Shown one piece after another: positions 1-13,665 of a DNA stretch of 64,000 nucleotides; the stretch's first letter is position 1, and each line of letters opens with the position of its first letter. Origin of the DNA: Cotesia glomerata (Eukaryota > Arthropoda > Insecta > Hymenoptera > Braconidae); NCBI RefSeq assembly GCF_020080835.1, contig NC_058160.1, positions 24,725,152-24,789,151 of the forward strand, written 5' to 3'. The notes beneath the pieces are model-generated. The model was given only the letters and a program-made list of their open reading frames with translations, searched no databases and was not told the DNA's origin. A program made the translations under genes and the position numbers.

Positions 1-1
1 A

Positions 2-376
2 TTTTACGCAATCTTGAACATTGCTGGGATAAACTCAAGAATTATTTACGAAGAAAATGTGGGGAGCAAAATTGTTCGAAGAGAATTTTTACGTCAACTG
101 TTTTTTCAACTAGTGCAACCACAGTTAGTCCTTCGTAGTCAGTTGCCTAATTTGAAGTTAGAATTACGATCTATTGTTTTAAAAATTGGTAATATTAAAC
201 CAGAAAAACAAACGCATGCGTCTAGTCGTCGTTTGTGCTGTTATTGTCCACGCAGAGCTAATAGTTACACAACTAAAAGCTGCTCATCTTGCAATACACC
301 ACTGTGCAATCAACATACAGTGAGATATTGTACTGATTGTGATTCGAATCTGATTTCCAAAAAGATGACTTTGTAA
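2..376 (+). mobile_element. piggyBac-type transposase, C-terminal fragment
   Basis: The reading frame is open from the window edge (base 2) to the stop at 374-376, so this is the 3' end of a longer gene. The first residues (FYAILNIAGINSRIIY) resemble the segment after the last catalytic aspartate in piggyBac transposases, where an LLNIA/VNA-like helix is typical. The last 45 residues form a cysteine/histidine-rich block beginning RRLCCYCP, followed by CSSC, PLC, HTVRYC and DC. This matches the layout of the piggyBac C-terminal zinc-binding domain that contacts the transposon ends. The catalytic core lies outside the window, so activity cannot be judged. A domesticated piggyBac-derived gene is an alternative. 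The family assignment rests on motif layout only. Confidence 0.7.
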
Positions 377-1140
377 TTTAGATTTTAGGTAAAAATGCAA
401 TATTATATAAAATCTGGTCACTTTACCAAAAATGATGCGTAATTACCAAAAGAATTTGCTAAGTTGTTATTCTTTAAAAATGTAACAAATGTTTTAAAAC
501 ATTGATGGCTATTTTTCTTACTTAAAATGTTGGAAATTGAAATCTTTAATTAAATGACAAAGTCTTATATTATTACGGTTATTAATAAACAATTTATAAT
601 TTAATTCTTAATTTATGAAGAAAAAATTTTATGAAGTCAACTTAATTTCTATTTATGAAACGTGCAATTTTTCTTTAGCAAATTATTTGTTTGTTTCATG
701 TCATTAGAATTTTTTTTAAAGATGACTTTTTTAAACTTCTAGTTATTTAAGCCAAAAGAACTATACGTAATTATGAAAATATATTATAATATAATAATAT
801 TGCCACTTAGTGCTTAATTAAAATGTTACAAAAAATTAAAAATACTGTTTTTCAAACATTGGTGATTTTCTTTGTGACTAAAGTTTGTTTAATGATTGTT
901 GATAACATTTAGCGTAATTTTTAAACTAGAGAAACGTTAATTGTTATTATTTATTAAAAAAAAATAATTTATGTCCAATGTTTTCAAAAAATCACCACTA
1001 ATCTCTGTTGAGAATATGTTTCTTTCAATTTGTATTAATACAATAAAATTAATTGCATGATAAAAAATTTTGTGATTATTATTTATTTACCCAAAAATGA
1101 TCATTTTTATTTAGAAAAATAAAATACTCTAGTAAAATAT
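377..1140. other. AT-rich stretch with no gene seen
   Basis: Very AT-rich sequence following the transposase stop. No convincing exon, RNA gene or complete transposon end was found. It may include the 3' flank of the piggyBac-type element, but no terminal repeat next to a TTAA could be identified. Confidence 0.5.
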
Positions 1141-1144
1141 AATA

Positions 1145-1625
1145 GGGTGGCCATAACTTCGAATTGGTTCATTGAGTTTAAAATTTCGCTCTTCGCGCCT
1201 GCGCAAATTTAAAATTTCCGGTCTTGGCGCTTGCGCAAGCAGCGTGAGTACTGCTCTCATCACAACGAAGTAATGACTNNNNNNNNNNNNNNNNNNNNNN
1301 NNNNNNNNNNNNNNNNNNNNNNNNNNNNNNNNNNNNNNNNNNNNNNNNNNNNNNNNNNNNNNNNNNNNNNNNNNNNNNTGATCAATTTAAACTTAAAAGT
1401 TCTTTATAAGGCTTTAAAAACTGCGTTAAATGCCACCAACCACGTAAAAATTGGTTCATTCATTCAAAAGTTATTGCTCGGAGAGCTCAAAATGATACGA
1501 AAATTATTTTTTTGAGCTCGAAGAGCTCAAAAACGTAATAAATGTAGGTTTGTGCGCTTAAGTATGAAATGAGCGGGAAGTTGCAGGGATGGCCTTTAGG
1601 GTCAACCGTTTTCCTAATTTTTTTG
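1145..1625 (+). repeat. Dispersed repeat copy containing an assembly gap
   Basis: The right part (about 1380-1625) matches the 3' part of the repeat at 52423-53371. Shared features are an AAACTGCGTT(A/G)AATGCC segment, ATTCATTCAAAAGTTATTG, several GAGCTCGAAGAGCTCAAAA motifs, and a near-identical end running from GCGGGAAGTTGCAGGGATGG to CAACCGTTTTCCTAATTTTT. Bases 1279-1378 are 100 Ns, so the middle of the element was not assembled. The other copy carries a long TG tract in its central part, which would explain the gap. No coding capacity is visible. Confidence 0.75.
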
Positions 1626-1630
1626 AATAT

Positions 1631-3190
1631 TATGAATAAAATAGCTAATGTTTGTTACTGCATAAACAAATTAGTAATCAATGAATAATTTGGTATGATT
1701 TTGATGAAATAAAAAATATGACAACATATTGTCATTTACGGTTGATAAACAAACTGTTGTAAAAAATCAACGATATCAACAAAACTGATTTTATGATTGC
1801 TATATCGATTTTAATTCATGTTTTCTGTATTATCACCAGAGATATGAAGTTGATTTAACTATTCAGTATTATCTGTAAATACTACCAGTTTGTTGACCAT
1901 CCTTAATTTGCGTATATAACCCATATTGTTTGAATAACAAATACAACTAGGTTAATGCATACTTTAGCTATAAATTAAAGATATATAAATATTTGGTAAT
2001 ATAATGTGGATTTATTCAAATATAATTTCATATTCATCACGACATTGTAGAGAAGAGGAATTAATGTTTAACAATATTTGTTTGTTTTATTGAACAAAAG
2101 TAATTGCTACTTTCTATTGTCAAGGTGTAGGTATTATCAATATCAAACTGTTAAACATGAACATGTTTTAGTAATTAAATTTTTGAAGGGAAAGAATGAC
2201 ATTATTTGAAGTATCGTGATGATTCAAAAAATAAAATTATTAAAAAATTAAACGATCTGAGATTGTAAAACACCAAAATTGATTAGTTCAATGTCTCTGT
2301 ATCTTAAAAATGCAATCTCAAGTATGCTTTATCCATCAGAATGTTGCGAGAATTCGCGTTTTATACCAGTATTGTACATTCTACATTTCCTTAGATTCTC
2401 ATATAATCTTCTTCCTTTCTTTCAACGCCGGCGGCTCACGAATGTCTTGGATAGGAACGAAAAACCCGCGGAGTACAAAGAACAAAAGGAGACGAAGTTC
2501 GGGGCACGCTCTTCTCTTCGCTCATAAAGGTACAAAAGTACATCTCTCGTGCTCGAGAAGATCCCACGATCTATTCGACAAACAGACAGACGGCCCGAGA
2601 GCGAACGGACCATAGGTCGAACCCAACAGACAGACAATACCGTTCATCGCTCGAAGGACAAAGCAGCTATTGCGTAAACACTCGAGAAAAAAGTATGGGG
2701 TGAGTTTTAAGTTTGAGAGAAGGAGCGAGAAAGTATAAGCGAGGGGTAGAAGAAAAACAAAACAACAATACCGAAAAACATCCATATGTGTACATTTATA
2801 CACGTATTGAGTGAATTTTTCACAACATATAACATATCGTATTATATATTATATACACTACAGCCGCTGGCCAATTGTAGATTAGCCGGATAACTCAGCG
2901 ACCGCTTCTGTTTTCGATTCAACCACGTACGTTGCTATTGTCACACAACAGATTGAATTTCTTCCCTTTCCAACATTCGATTGGAGCTAGATTATCTAGA
3001 TCAAAGTGACGAGAGGTATCCTCGTAAAATATCAGATTCAGATGAAGAAACATCAGTTATATTTTTCTGTTAATCTAACGAATCTATCCAAATCAAACTA
3101 CGATACTCCCATGTCATGACTGTGGGATTTGGACTCTCGTTGAATTGTTCAAAGATCTGTGAAAAATTTTCTGATATGGCCTGATGCGCC
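1631..3190. other. Non-coding stretch with a GC-richer island
   Basis: AT-rich flanks surround a GC-richer unique island at about 2410-2960. The island has open frames on both strands but none resembles a known protein. It could be an untranslated exon, a promoter or an enhancer. Nothing else supportable was seen. Confidence 0.4.
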
Positions 3191-3196
3191 AGTAAT

Positions 3197-3410
3197 AGTA
3201 TATTACACACTTAGGGAAGTAAAGTAAGAAATGTCTCAGATCACATGTGATTGTTGGCCGAGGCGAAGCCGAGATCTGAAGCTTTCTTATTTACTTCCCG
3301 CGGAGTGTATACTATTTTTTTGCTCGACAAAGGCAGAAAAGGGCAACTTCGTTTAGCGCAGCGGGCCGAAAGTTGACGCTTTCTGCCCGTCGAGCAAAAA
3401 TATACTATTT
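3197..3410. repeat. Foldback element with two adjacent hairpins
   Basis: Two inverted repeats sit side by side. The first pairs about 3197-3230 (contains GGGAAGTAAAGTAAGAA) with 3285-3315 (contains TTCTTATTTACTTCCC). The second pairs about 3307-3345 (TTTGCTCGACAAAGGCAGAA) with 3372-3408 (TTTCTGCCCGTCGAGCAAAA). The arms share the sequence around 3307-3315, so the structure could fold two ways. No reading frame fits. It is probably a MITE or foldback transposon remnant. A further GGCAGAAAG motif at about 3454 and 3555 suggests the element extends to about 3580. Confidence 0.6.
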
Positions 3411-3839
3411 CTTACTACGCCGGTCGAAAGTACGGGATTCCCGCTGCGATATTACGGCAGAAAGCTCCGCTTTGATGCCGTGGTCAAGTCGCGCATGCGC
3501 TCTACGACGGGGAGCCGAAATAATGAATTCATGCACTGACAACGAGACACGAGGCGGCAGAAAGTCTGAAAGTCGGTAGTCGCGCTCTCTCTATAACTTA
3601 TGTTTATAAACCTAACCTTACTTGTGATTGTTATAAATGTATCTGTTTTGTTATGTGTCAATGATTTTAGGTTGAAACTAAGTTAATTATAGATAATAAA
3701 TATTGATTTTAATGAAATGAGACTTGTTTAATATTTAAATTACAAAAAGAAACGAGAAATATTTTTTATTCTGATAGATATACAGGATATTCTCAAATAA
3801 ATAAATTTATTATTGAACAAATAATTATTTGAAAAAATA

Positions 3840-4023
3840 CACTGATAGAAGGATTAATTTGTATTAAAAAATATTTGTTAATAGTTAACAAATCATTTAT
3901 TAGAGACCACTTTTTAGTATTAAACAAATATTTCTTAGTATTTAAAATGATTTGTTTGTATTTAATAAATCTGATATTCATTTATTAAATATTAATAAAT
4001 TTTTTTGAATACTAAGAAATATT
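3840..4023. mobile_element. MITE family M1, copy A (right-truncated)
   Basis: Starts with the terminal motif CACTGATAGAAGGATT and is closely similar to copies at 30879-31160 and 55553-55823, including the internal AGTTAACAAATCATTTATTAGA and the segment after it. Similarity stops near 4023, so the right terminal repeat is missing. Non-coding; any open frame here reflects the AT-rich palindromic structure. Confidence 0.8.
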
Positions 4024-4165
4024 GTAATCTGCCCATATATGGTCTCAAATCAAAATTTTCTATATCAGGTCACATCAGGATACATTTGGCTTGATATGTC
4101 CTGATAAAACTTGACATGTCCTTATCAGGCCTGATATGGTCATATATTCCCGAATATTATTTTTC
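4024..4165. repeat. Short palindromic repeat block rich in CTGATATG-like motifs
   Basis: Contains several direct and inverted copies of a TGATATG(T)CCTGATA / TATCAGG motif, including TTATCAGGCCTGATATGG. Similar wording recurs at about 4680-4725 (TTGATATGGC, CTATATCAG), on the far side of the MITE at 4407-4679. The two parts may therefore be one older element split by that MITE. No gene. Confidence 0.4.
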
Positions 4166-4406
4166 CACTAAAGATAGTTTTGTAAATCTCCGATGGAGGG
4201 CGCCCGATCGCTGAATTGACTTCTAATAGAAGAATTAAGTCTTTGGTGTTCTAGAATACAAATTATTTTTTTTAACTTTCTCAAGGAGCTTATTTGTCAC
4301 TATTTCTTTATTTAGCTAACTACTGAATCAGTTTTAGTTTAATAAATGTTAAATGACTCAAAAATTTCTAGAAAAAATAAAAAAATAATTTAATTATTCT
4401 CATTTA

Positions 4407-4679
4407 TACACAGAAAAAATAAACTATAATAAATACTAATGATGATAAATATTATTTCAAACAGTAAAATCTTAATTTTAATAACTAATTTGTGGTATTC
4501 ATTGTTCGAATGCTAGAGTTCAATAATAATAAAGCAAAAAATACAATTTCAAACAGTAATAATAGCTATGTAAATGTCAAAAAAGTTAAGATGTCACTCC
4601 GGAGACAAAATTATTATTCAAAAAAGTAAAAATGAACAAGTATCGGAGTATATTTCAAAATTTAGTTTTTTCTGTGTAG
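4407..4679. mobile_element. TA-flanked MITE
   Basis: The ends are inverted: TACACAGAAAAAATAAACT at the left and AGTTTTTTCTGTGTA at the right. Counting the outermost TA as the duplicated target gives CACAG...CTGTG termini, the pattern of Tc1/mariner-type non-autonomous elements. The interior is AT-rich with no reading frame, and contains two similar TTTCAAACAGTAA segments. Confidence 0.65.
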
Positions 4680-4740
4680 GTTGATATGGCTCTATATGAC
4701 CAAAGAAGGCTATATCAGAAAATTTTTTTACAAAGAAGCT

Positions 4741-7700
4741 TGTCATGAAAGATTGAACAGAATCTTGCAGCATAAGTAACCCCTAGGGTTCTAATCAACT
4801 CTGATACCTATTTAATAATCTGATCAAAAACTCATCATTGATCAGGATTTAAATATAGCAGACTTTTAAATTGAACAGGACTTAGGAAGTTCCTTCGCTT
4901 CACTGAAAATATTTGTTGAAGAGTTGAAAAGTTTATCAACACATGATTGTTCCTCTGGGGTAAATATAATTGAAAAGTAAGAAAACAAGGAGCTGTATAG
5001 CAAACATCAGTACCAGACATCCTACAGCTTCTTGGTTGTTGTCTAAGAAGGCAAAAGTAACGTGTGGCAAGTTTTCAAGAAACAACTTGGGCTTGAGAGA
5101 ACAGAACCGCAACGTGTCTCGACAGCATCTGACGACAGGAGCCAGAAGGGTGAAAGAACGCGAAAGGGCGGGTGAAAACGCGAGAACAAGAGAAGAAGAC
5201 GGTCATAGGTGCGATTCCATAGAGGTTACGGAGGGCGTGGCAACCACGAAGCTTTCGCCCAATCGAAATTCCCGAGTATCATTGGAGAAGGACAATGTAC
5301 ATGTTAGGTATAGCTTACTCTTCTCACACGTGTATCTAGATATTCACATACAGACATATACTGATAGAAGACTGCTGACTACACACTACTGACTCCAAAA
5401 GCTAGCTGGAGACTGGAGAAGTAGGATAGCTATCCCTGGTCACCCGTGTATTCTGATAACAAAGAAGTTGAGTCAAATGTCCCTGAGCAGGGCTCGTGAT
5501 TTTGGCTGTGTTGATACAGATATAACATTCTCCATTCTGCATGTCCATGTAAGTCCTTAGTAAAATCCTTCGGGTATGAGCAGGAGGCTGAATGTTAAGC
5601 TCGAAATTGATCTGATACTATCAAAAATCAGTTCTATTTGTTTCATCTTGTTTTACTTCTATTCATTTTCTTTGTTCTTTTGATAAATCTTATCTCAGTT
5701 TTTAATGATTTTGCTTTTAGGTGCATGAGTTTCATAAACCAGCATCAGCGAGTTAGTTCTGAGTGATTTTCATCGTAAGTTTCAGATCGACAATGAGACT
5801 AAAGTCATTGATGATTACTAGTTACAGCTAACTAAAAGTTATACAATACATGTGTTTGCATTAACTAGCTGATGTATGCATTTGAATCTGAGCATGTCGA
5901 TATTCGTTACACTTAGTGAGTGATGATATTGATCTTTCTTGCTGCCAAGAGTTATGTATGAACCATGTTGTATTCGTGGATATCAATATCGATATTTATA
6001 ATTGCCTCGTGGCTAACTAGCAAATTTTAGTCTATCATATTATTGTCTAGTTGAATTGAATAGCGTGTACAATTTTCGAGAGAAAGCTTCATGATTTGCT
6101 ACAATGTACAAAGCCAGTTTAACAATATATTGAATGAAATTTTTCGAAACCAAATAAGTGATATTTGTTTTACGATTGGTGTATGGTTAATAAATGTACC
6201 GAACGAAACAAGGTTTTTTGTTTCAGAATGTAGTGGCAAAAATGATTCAATTTGATGTGTAACAATGTTCAAAATCTGTGAAATATTTTGATAAATTTAC
6301 TATATCTTTTGTGAAATATTTCTTCAACAAAGAAATCATTCTGAATTTTAAGAAAGTTTTCTGCGATTCAAAAAAATGTTTATATCGGACAAAATAATTT
6401 CTTGAAAGATTATTTAAACTTTAATCAAAATTTTTTTTCTTTCAATGAACATTTTTAGTGCTGTTTTTATATCAGTTAGTATGGTATTAATGAATGTCAC
6501 CTTTTTTCATGAAAAAAATTTATTTTTCGAAAAATTCTTCAGATAAAAAATTTTTTATCAAAACAAAAATAAATTTTTGATTACTATAAATATTATAGAA
6601 ATTTGAATATCTTTTTTTTTTCTAATAAAATAATTGTAATTTGTGATTCGTTAACGTTTACAGAACGGAACCATCGCGGAGTGTATAATTATACATTTAT
6701 AATTAATGATATATGATAGATCCATTATCCGAGATTTGCGGTATTATTAATTAATATATAAACAAAACATGAGGAAAACAAACAAACGTATAATATGTAT
6801 ACAGTGTGAAATGATTCAAATATTTTTTATTGAGGATGTATTATGATAATATTCATATATGAATAAATATCCATGAATTATCATCTAGAATTAAATTTGA
6901 TGCAGGTCACAAAAATATATCCTAGTGATATATATTAGTATCTACACAGTATTTTATCAAAGAGTATATAAATTTTTTTCGATCCATGTTCACAGACGTG
7001 AAAAATCTAATAAATAATATCAGTGATGAAAAACAATGATTTTAAAATGACAGCTGCGTATTGAAGAACAACCGTATGTAAATGACCTATTCGTCAGGGC
7101 CTATGAATATCTATAGGAAAAACTATGCATTATTTTCCATCATGAACAGTACATAGGTATGTAGGCTTGTGAATAGGTATATCAACGTCAACTAAATATA
7201 TACATATATATGTATATGTATCAAACCAGAGAGAAAGCTGTGCGGTGGTCTCATTAACCGTGAAACTATCAATATGACTACGTAATGAGAATCGGTTAAT
7301 TAGAACACGGTGGGATTGGTCTCTATATAGTTCTATCTTTATCTCTCGTAGTTATAATGCACATTCTGTTTCATCCAGAACATACACATGTATATAGGAG
7401 TACTGCAATATCAACATGTGTATATAATGCATTAAATCAGGGGTGGATATTGTACAGTAACTAAAATTTAATGTAAACCTATTATATATCTTCTGTTAAA
7501 ATCAATGCAACTAGCTCATAATTTTTTAATCTGTACTCATTAAATATGTGATCTTTAAATATTTTAGATTTTAATTTGATGTTGAAAATTTGCTAATCGA
7601 AGAGGGATTGTTGTGAACCATACACTAATGAAAAATATTATCTTAATTCAAGAGAACTCTTAAAATAAGAAAATCGTTTCAAAGAATTTCATCGTCTTGA

Positions 7701-10700
7701 ATGAATACGAAAAATTTACTTAAATGATTAAGAAAAATTTCTTAACAATTTTTCAGATTCTGAAGTTTCTATAAATAAAAATAAAAAATATAAATAAATT
7801 TCTTTTTCAACTCCTCAAAATGATTTTTTTAGTAATAGAGTAATTTTTTTTCAGAGTATTAATATATTTGAATTATTATTAAATGAATTAATTTGGAATG
7901 TTAAAATAGTAAATTGGGATTTAAATATCTAAATTATGTAATTGTTCTTTAAATGTTTTTTTTTTTCAATTATATAGTTAAATTTTATATCGCATAATTT
8001 TTTTATTTATGAAAATTTAGTATGTTAAAATAAAAGTTAAAAAACAAATGTGTTACTCCACAAAGCCGACTAAAAGATATAAAAAAGGGAAACTTAAACA
8101 TTTGAATGAAGGAGCAAGAAAGTAATCAACGGAATAGTAATAGATTAAAAAAGAAGGCATTACAAAGAGCATCCTTTAGAAGATAGGGAAAAAAATAATA
8201 AGAAAAGAATTGTGAAAAATTGAGAATCAGGCTGCCAGAGAAGAAAAAAGGACAGTGGGATGAAAAGCGATAGAAGTAAAGATTAAAAAAAAAACACTGC
8301 TAACACTAGCATGCCTTCTAGTTTCCTCTGGGTCTGGAATAAGGAGTTTTCAGTAAGGCAGCGATGTCGGCAATAATAGAAAGAAGAAAAACGGAAACGT
8401 TCCTTCCGTCGGTTTAACTCTCACAAGCTACCTCCTCCACCTTGCTCTTCTTCTATTTGTACTTCTTCGAGTTCCAAGTTTCAACCCCCTAACCTTCTTC
8501 AATACTGTCCTCATTTCGAGCGTTTTTTTTTACTTGAAATACCTTTACTGTCTAAAAGAAATAAATCATAGAGTTGCGACTCGCGGGCGTGATAGTTGTA
8601 AAGAAAACTAAGCCGGTAAAAGCAACAAAAAAGTGCCGGAAATATCTGAAAAAGCACCTAATAAAACCAATCGGTATTGGCTTTTGAATATTTTTTTCTT
8701 TTATGTTTATGAATATCGAGCGATGAACGATGCTTTTAGATTTAGGAAAAAAATATTTTTGAAATATATTGAAAAATAGTTAACGGAAGAGAACGAGAAA
8801 AAAAGATAACTTTTAATCAGAATTTTATTTGGATATTTATAAAAGCTAAATACTGCAGCACAGCACATCCATGTGTAAATAAATGGTGATGCACTGCAAT
8901 CCAAGGTGATATTTACTTTGTTTTTAGGCATTATTGACTAAAAAAATGTATCAAATGTGAAATTTTAGTTTACATAAAAAATTCAATTCTTACTATTCAT
9001 GAAAAAAAAATTTTTTACTATATTTTAGAGTAGTAATATTGAAAGACAATAAGTTAAAGATTTGAGAATTAATTCAAAAAAATTTTTTGAGATTTTTTTT
9101 TGTAATTATGAATTTTTAAAGAATAAAAATAATTTTCGGGTGAAAATTTTGTTTTTTTATATTTAATAGCTGTAATAAAAAGTACAATTCAACTTAGAAT
9201 TATTTTTACTGATTGCTTGAACCAAATAAATGAAATATGCAGATTAACTATTTATTGTAGTCCAAGTTTCATTAAAATTCGTTCAATATATTCTGAGGTA
9301 TTTGTGTGTTTGATACAAATGTATGTGGAAGTGAAAAACGAATTGTTTTGAAATTAATCTGATAGTTAGAATTTTTTGAAATTTATGTCAAATTGTATAG
9401 ATAATTTCCAACAAAAATATGCAAGAATTCTACTTCAATATTTTAATAATAATAATAGTAAGTTGAATATAAAACAATGCTGAGTTATTTGCATAATTAA
9501 CTTTTTCGCTAATCAAAACTTCTAAAGGGATAATTTTAGCTTACGTAAAAGTATTTTTAAAATATAATTTATTTTAAATAATTAAGTACATTGAATTAAA
9601 TCGTCGGGTTCTGAAAAATTAAGACACCCTATATGTGGTTTGGTTCTCGGCTACTTTAGAATATTGACTACAAGTTTGATTGTCTCTACGACAGATGGCA
9701 TTACCAGTGTTAAAAGGCGCTTCCTTGATTTAGTACGACTTGGTCGTAATTTTCAGTAAATTATAATAATTGGATGGATTTCTTTATTTTAATTGCAAGT
9801 TTGTCAGATTTTTTATTACTCTGTTAAATTTTTTATACGTTGATAACTTAATAACGATTATATTAATCCAATAACAAACATTTACAAAAAGAGGTATTTT
9901 AAAATAAATAAAATTACAAATGGAAAAACTTTTTATATTTTAAATAAAATTTAATTTACGAATAATAAAGATTTTTAAAATTACTTAATAATTAATTTGA
10001 TAATGAACATACATAAAAATAAAAAGTTTTCGGCCATTATAATAAAAATTTTTGATTAAAAAAAATATTTTGGAAGACTAAGTATTTTTTTATAGACAAA
10101 AGTAAATTGTCTTAAAACTATTTTAGTTTTTTTTTGAAAATTTTCTTGGTTTAAATTTTTTTTCTGTAGAGCTAGCGCAAAAATATGTACAAATAAAAAA
10201 GTGAAAAAAAGCCTTTGTCATGTCAAATTTAAATCTGGAGATAATCCAATATTTATTTGGTTAAATATTACTCAACAAAATATTTACCCTCGGTAATTAT
10301 TAATAAAAAAGTTGTAAATACTATATTATAAGATCTAAATTTTTTATAAACGTTATCATAACTTTTTATCCATTGAATGAGCATAACAATGCACATCGTG
10401 ATGTTAATAAATTTAATTATTTGATTAATTAATAAGAGCAATGAATATAAAGCATCGAAATTGATGATATCAAGAGCTAAGAGCCCGCAGATGAGAACGG
10501 ATTCTTGCGAATCGAATGAAGAGTAAATGTACGTTATTTATGCCCATAAATACTTTTATAAAAGCATTAGACAAAGATAGATAAAATGATAAAACATAGT
10601 AAGAGCGAGTAGATCGCGGGCGCGCGCTTCCAAGCAATCGGCGCGTTCCCAGTAGCAATTAAGAAAATTAAGAGTCATTAATTAGTATTCACTTCCTTCA

Positions 10701-11510
10701 GTGCTCGTAAGCGGCAAACGCTCGAGGACCGACGATTCGACCATCAGCAATGCCGCCGGAATTCTTACGGCTGAGGGTACATTATCCGGCCTGGTGGTCT
10801 ATCTCTCTTAATCTTTTGTCTTACACGCTTTATTATTTTAATTTTTACCTCTTTTTCTATCCCATTATTGCCATTTCATGAACTTAGTACTCAACTAATA
10901 ACGAAAATAGATTGCGCAACATCAAGACTTCCGCCGGTTTCCGCTTTTTTCTGCCGCGTTCGACTTGTAAAACGATTTTCTCACCTGCTGTGGAGAAGAC
11001 GGTTGTTTGAGTTTCAACGAAATGCCGGCCAATTAATTTTTTTTATTTTTTGTTTATTTGCATTTTAATTGTTACAAAAAATAACGTGTAATAAAGAATT
11101 TTTTGAATAAGAGCTTATTGTTTTAATTTTATTGCCTTTAATTTTTTTTATCATTGCGTTAATCATGGAATTTTAATTTCATATGTTTACAATTAAAAGT
11201 CCAAGCAAGATTATGTGAGCAATTTAAAAATATTTGTTTCATATTAAATATTAAATATTTGATTTAGTTAATGTTTTTTTTTTTTTTTTTTTTTTTTTTA
11301 TTGAGCTGTGTCAAAATTTGGAAAATTAAACAGACATTTTAAGAAAGTCAAAGCGTAAAATTATTTTCGAAAACCTAATTTAAATTTTAAATTTTCAAAT
11401 ACAATCGAAACTTTAATGAATTCTTATTTATTGAGTTCAAATAAAAAAAAAATTTTAAAATTAAGAAAAAGAAAATCAAGAGCTTTCATATTCAATAAAA
11501 GTATATTATA
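4741..11510. other. Gene desert with three GC-richer islands
   Basis: No supported gene. GC-richer unique islands lie at about 4980-5560, 8280-8660 and 10470-10800, separated by AT-rich and A/T-tract-rich DNA. The island at 5000-5400 has an arginine-rich open frame on the plus strand, but composition alone could explain it and it resembles no family I know. A long poly-T run is at 11273-11300. The segment 7610-7860 resembles a decayed copy of MITE family M2 but has no clean ends. Confidence 0.4.
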
Positions 11511-11514
11511 GGAA

Positions 11515-12325
11515 AAACATTTTGTCCTCACCTATACGCAAAATGCTAGTTACTGCTACTGTTTTACCAATCATTGACTATTGCTCTATTGTCTTACTGG
11601 ATTGTTCGAAAAGGCTTGATAATAAACTGCAACGTCTAATGAATAATGCTATTAGATTTATATATAAAATCAAACGTGATGAACACATCATGCCGTATCG
11701 ACGTTCATTAAACTGGTTGCATATAAAGTCGCGAAGATTGTACTTCTTAGCCTGTTATTTCTATAAGTTACTCGACTCAGGACAGCCGAAATACCTAAGG
11801 GAGATGTTCATCGAAGAAGATCCAAGTATTAGACGATCTGATAGAATAGCTGAAAAACAAAATAATGTCACCTTCAAGACACCAAATTATGTCACAACCA
11901 GCTATGAAAATTCCTTTATTGTTTCAACTATTCGTCTGTGGAAAGATCTACTAACTGAAGGTGTAAATTCTCAGAGTTTAGAAATTTTTAAAAACAAAAT
12001 GTTCGGCTATTTGCTAGAACTTGAACTAAAAGATCATTAATTCTCATTAGCTTTCAACAATTTCTCTCAAACTGCGCTGGTTATGACAAATCAAATTTCA
12101 AACTTATCAAACTGTTATGTATTATTTAAAATATCCCAGATGTTAAATTGTTAAATTGTTTAATTAATCAAGTTACTGTACCTCTAATTATGTCCAAATT
12201 TTATTGCTCACTAAATTTCTTACGTGATACTATGTTACTATGTTACTATGTTATATAAAACATTTTTTGTATACAACTTGCCATTCGGCATTTGCCTTGG
12301 CATATTTTTTTAAATAAATTATCAC
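11515..12325 (+). mobile_element. 5'-truncated non-LTR retrotransposon (Jockey/CR1-like), reverse transcriptase C-terminus
   Basis: Bases 11522-12040 encode about 170 residues typical of the region after the RT domain in Jockey/CR1-type LINEs. Landmarks are a VLPIIDYCSIVLLD segment, then LQRLMNNAIRFIY, KRDEHIMPYRRSLNWL, RRLYFLACYFYKLLDSGQP with KYL next, and a terminal RLWKDL...SLEIFKNKM block. In-frame stops occur just upstream, so the catalytic part is absent, as in the 5' truncation common to LINE insertions. After the stop comes a roughly 280-base non-coding tail with a short tandem TACTATGT(T) tract at about 12228-12253, a usual LINE 3' feature. This copy cannot move on its own. The exact clade is uncertain. 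Confidence 0.85.
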
Positions 12326-13665
12326 AAGTTTTATTTTTTCAAGCGGGATATTATTTGAAAATCGTAACCAAAGAAGAAAAAGGTTTTAATGAATGTCGGA
12401 AATATAAAGTAATCAAATAATATTTTAGTGTGACAAAAGAATTTTGATTAAGCAAATATATGAAAAACATCAATGAAAAGAATTTGATAAAAATTATTTT
12501 CAGTCGCATCATTTGTATTTAAAATGTTGGTTAAAAAATTAAAATTCATAACCTCTCACAAATGTTTTATAGCCACGTCTAGTTAGTAGAAAGCTTAAAA
12601 AATTGCAAAGGGAGAAAGATGTCGAGAGGAAAGGGTGAAAAAAGTCGGCGTCTTTGATCTGGTATACACGATTCACATAGTGTTTCTCGTAAAAGTGCAA
12701 GCGAGAGAATTTTAAAATAAAAAAGGAAAAAATCATAATCTTACAAGCGTTCACATATACATATATGCGATTCGGAAGGGCTATATCACTCTGTTCTCAT
12801 CGTGTTCTCGGGTGTTCTATACGCGATTCACTTTTGATTGCGCATGTGCAAATGAGTTTATTTGACTCGACAGCCCCAAAATTTCTTCTTTAAGACTAAT
12901 TATTTTTTCTTAATAATCGAAGATTTTTACAAAGATATACTTTTAAAATAGAGTTAATAGTTCTGTGGTAATATTTTATATCATCAATAACAATAAACAA
13001 TAATAGTAATAATCTCAAAATCTAAGTGTTGTACTACAGCTTGTTAACATTTTTCATGTTATACATTGAAAAAAAAAATTAACTCGACTCAAGAGAAAAA
13101 TTATTGAACCAAGAAATGTTTCTTATTTCAAAAAAATTTTACTAGATAAATGAATTTATTGACAGTTACTAAATTCTTCTATCAATTCAATATAAATAAT
13201 TATAAACAAAAAGTGCTTTTTCAATTAAAAAAATGTAGTATGTATTCAACTTATAATTATTCAAGAAAAAACTGCTAAAAATTTTTAATCTAATAGACAC
13301 AGTAGAACTCGTACATCAAAGAAACACTGAAATTTCAATCGGACACAGATACTTATTAAACAAATTGAAAAACTGACTTCAAAGTTTAAGTGAAACATGA
13401 ATCCTTTACGTGCCTTACATAAATTTCAATTTGCTGCACCGTGTACAACATAAACTTGATCTTCTTTCTGACAGTAAATATTTTTAAAATCAAGCGATAA
13501 CCATGAATATTTATAATATCTAATGTTTTGAAAAATTTTGTGTGTGTATAATCTTCAATTTGTATACAATCTTCAATTTTGTTTTGGATATAAATTTTTT
13601 GTGTCTTTCAAAAATGATTCAATCAACAATCCTTAACTTTTAGAGTTTTCTAAAATTTGTATTGA
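12326..13665. other. AT-rich intergenic stretch
   Basis: No gene recognised. A modestly GC-richer segment lies at 12540-12860. The stretch at about 13070-13300 (AAAAATTAACTCGACTCAAG, then TTGAACCAAGAAAT) looks like a decayed member of MITE family M2, but its ends are unclear. Confidence 0.4.
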
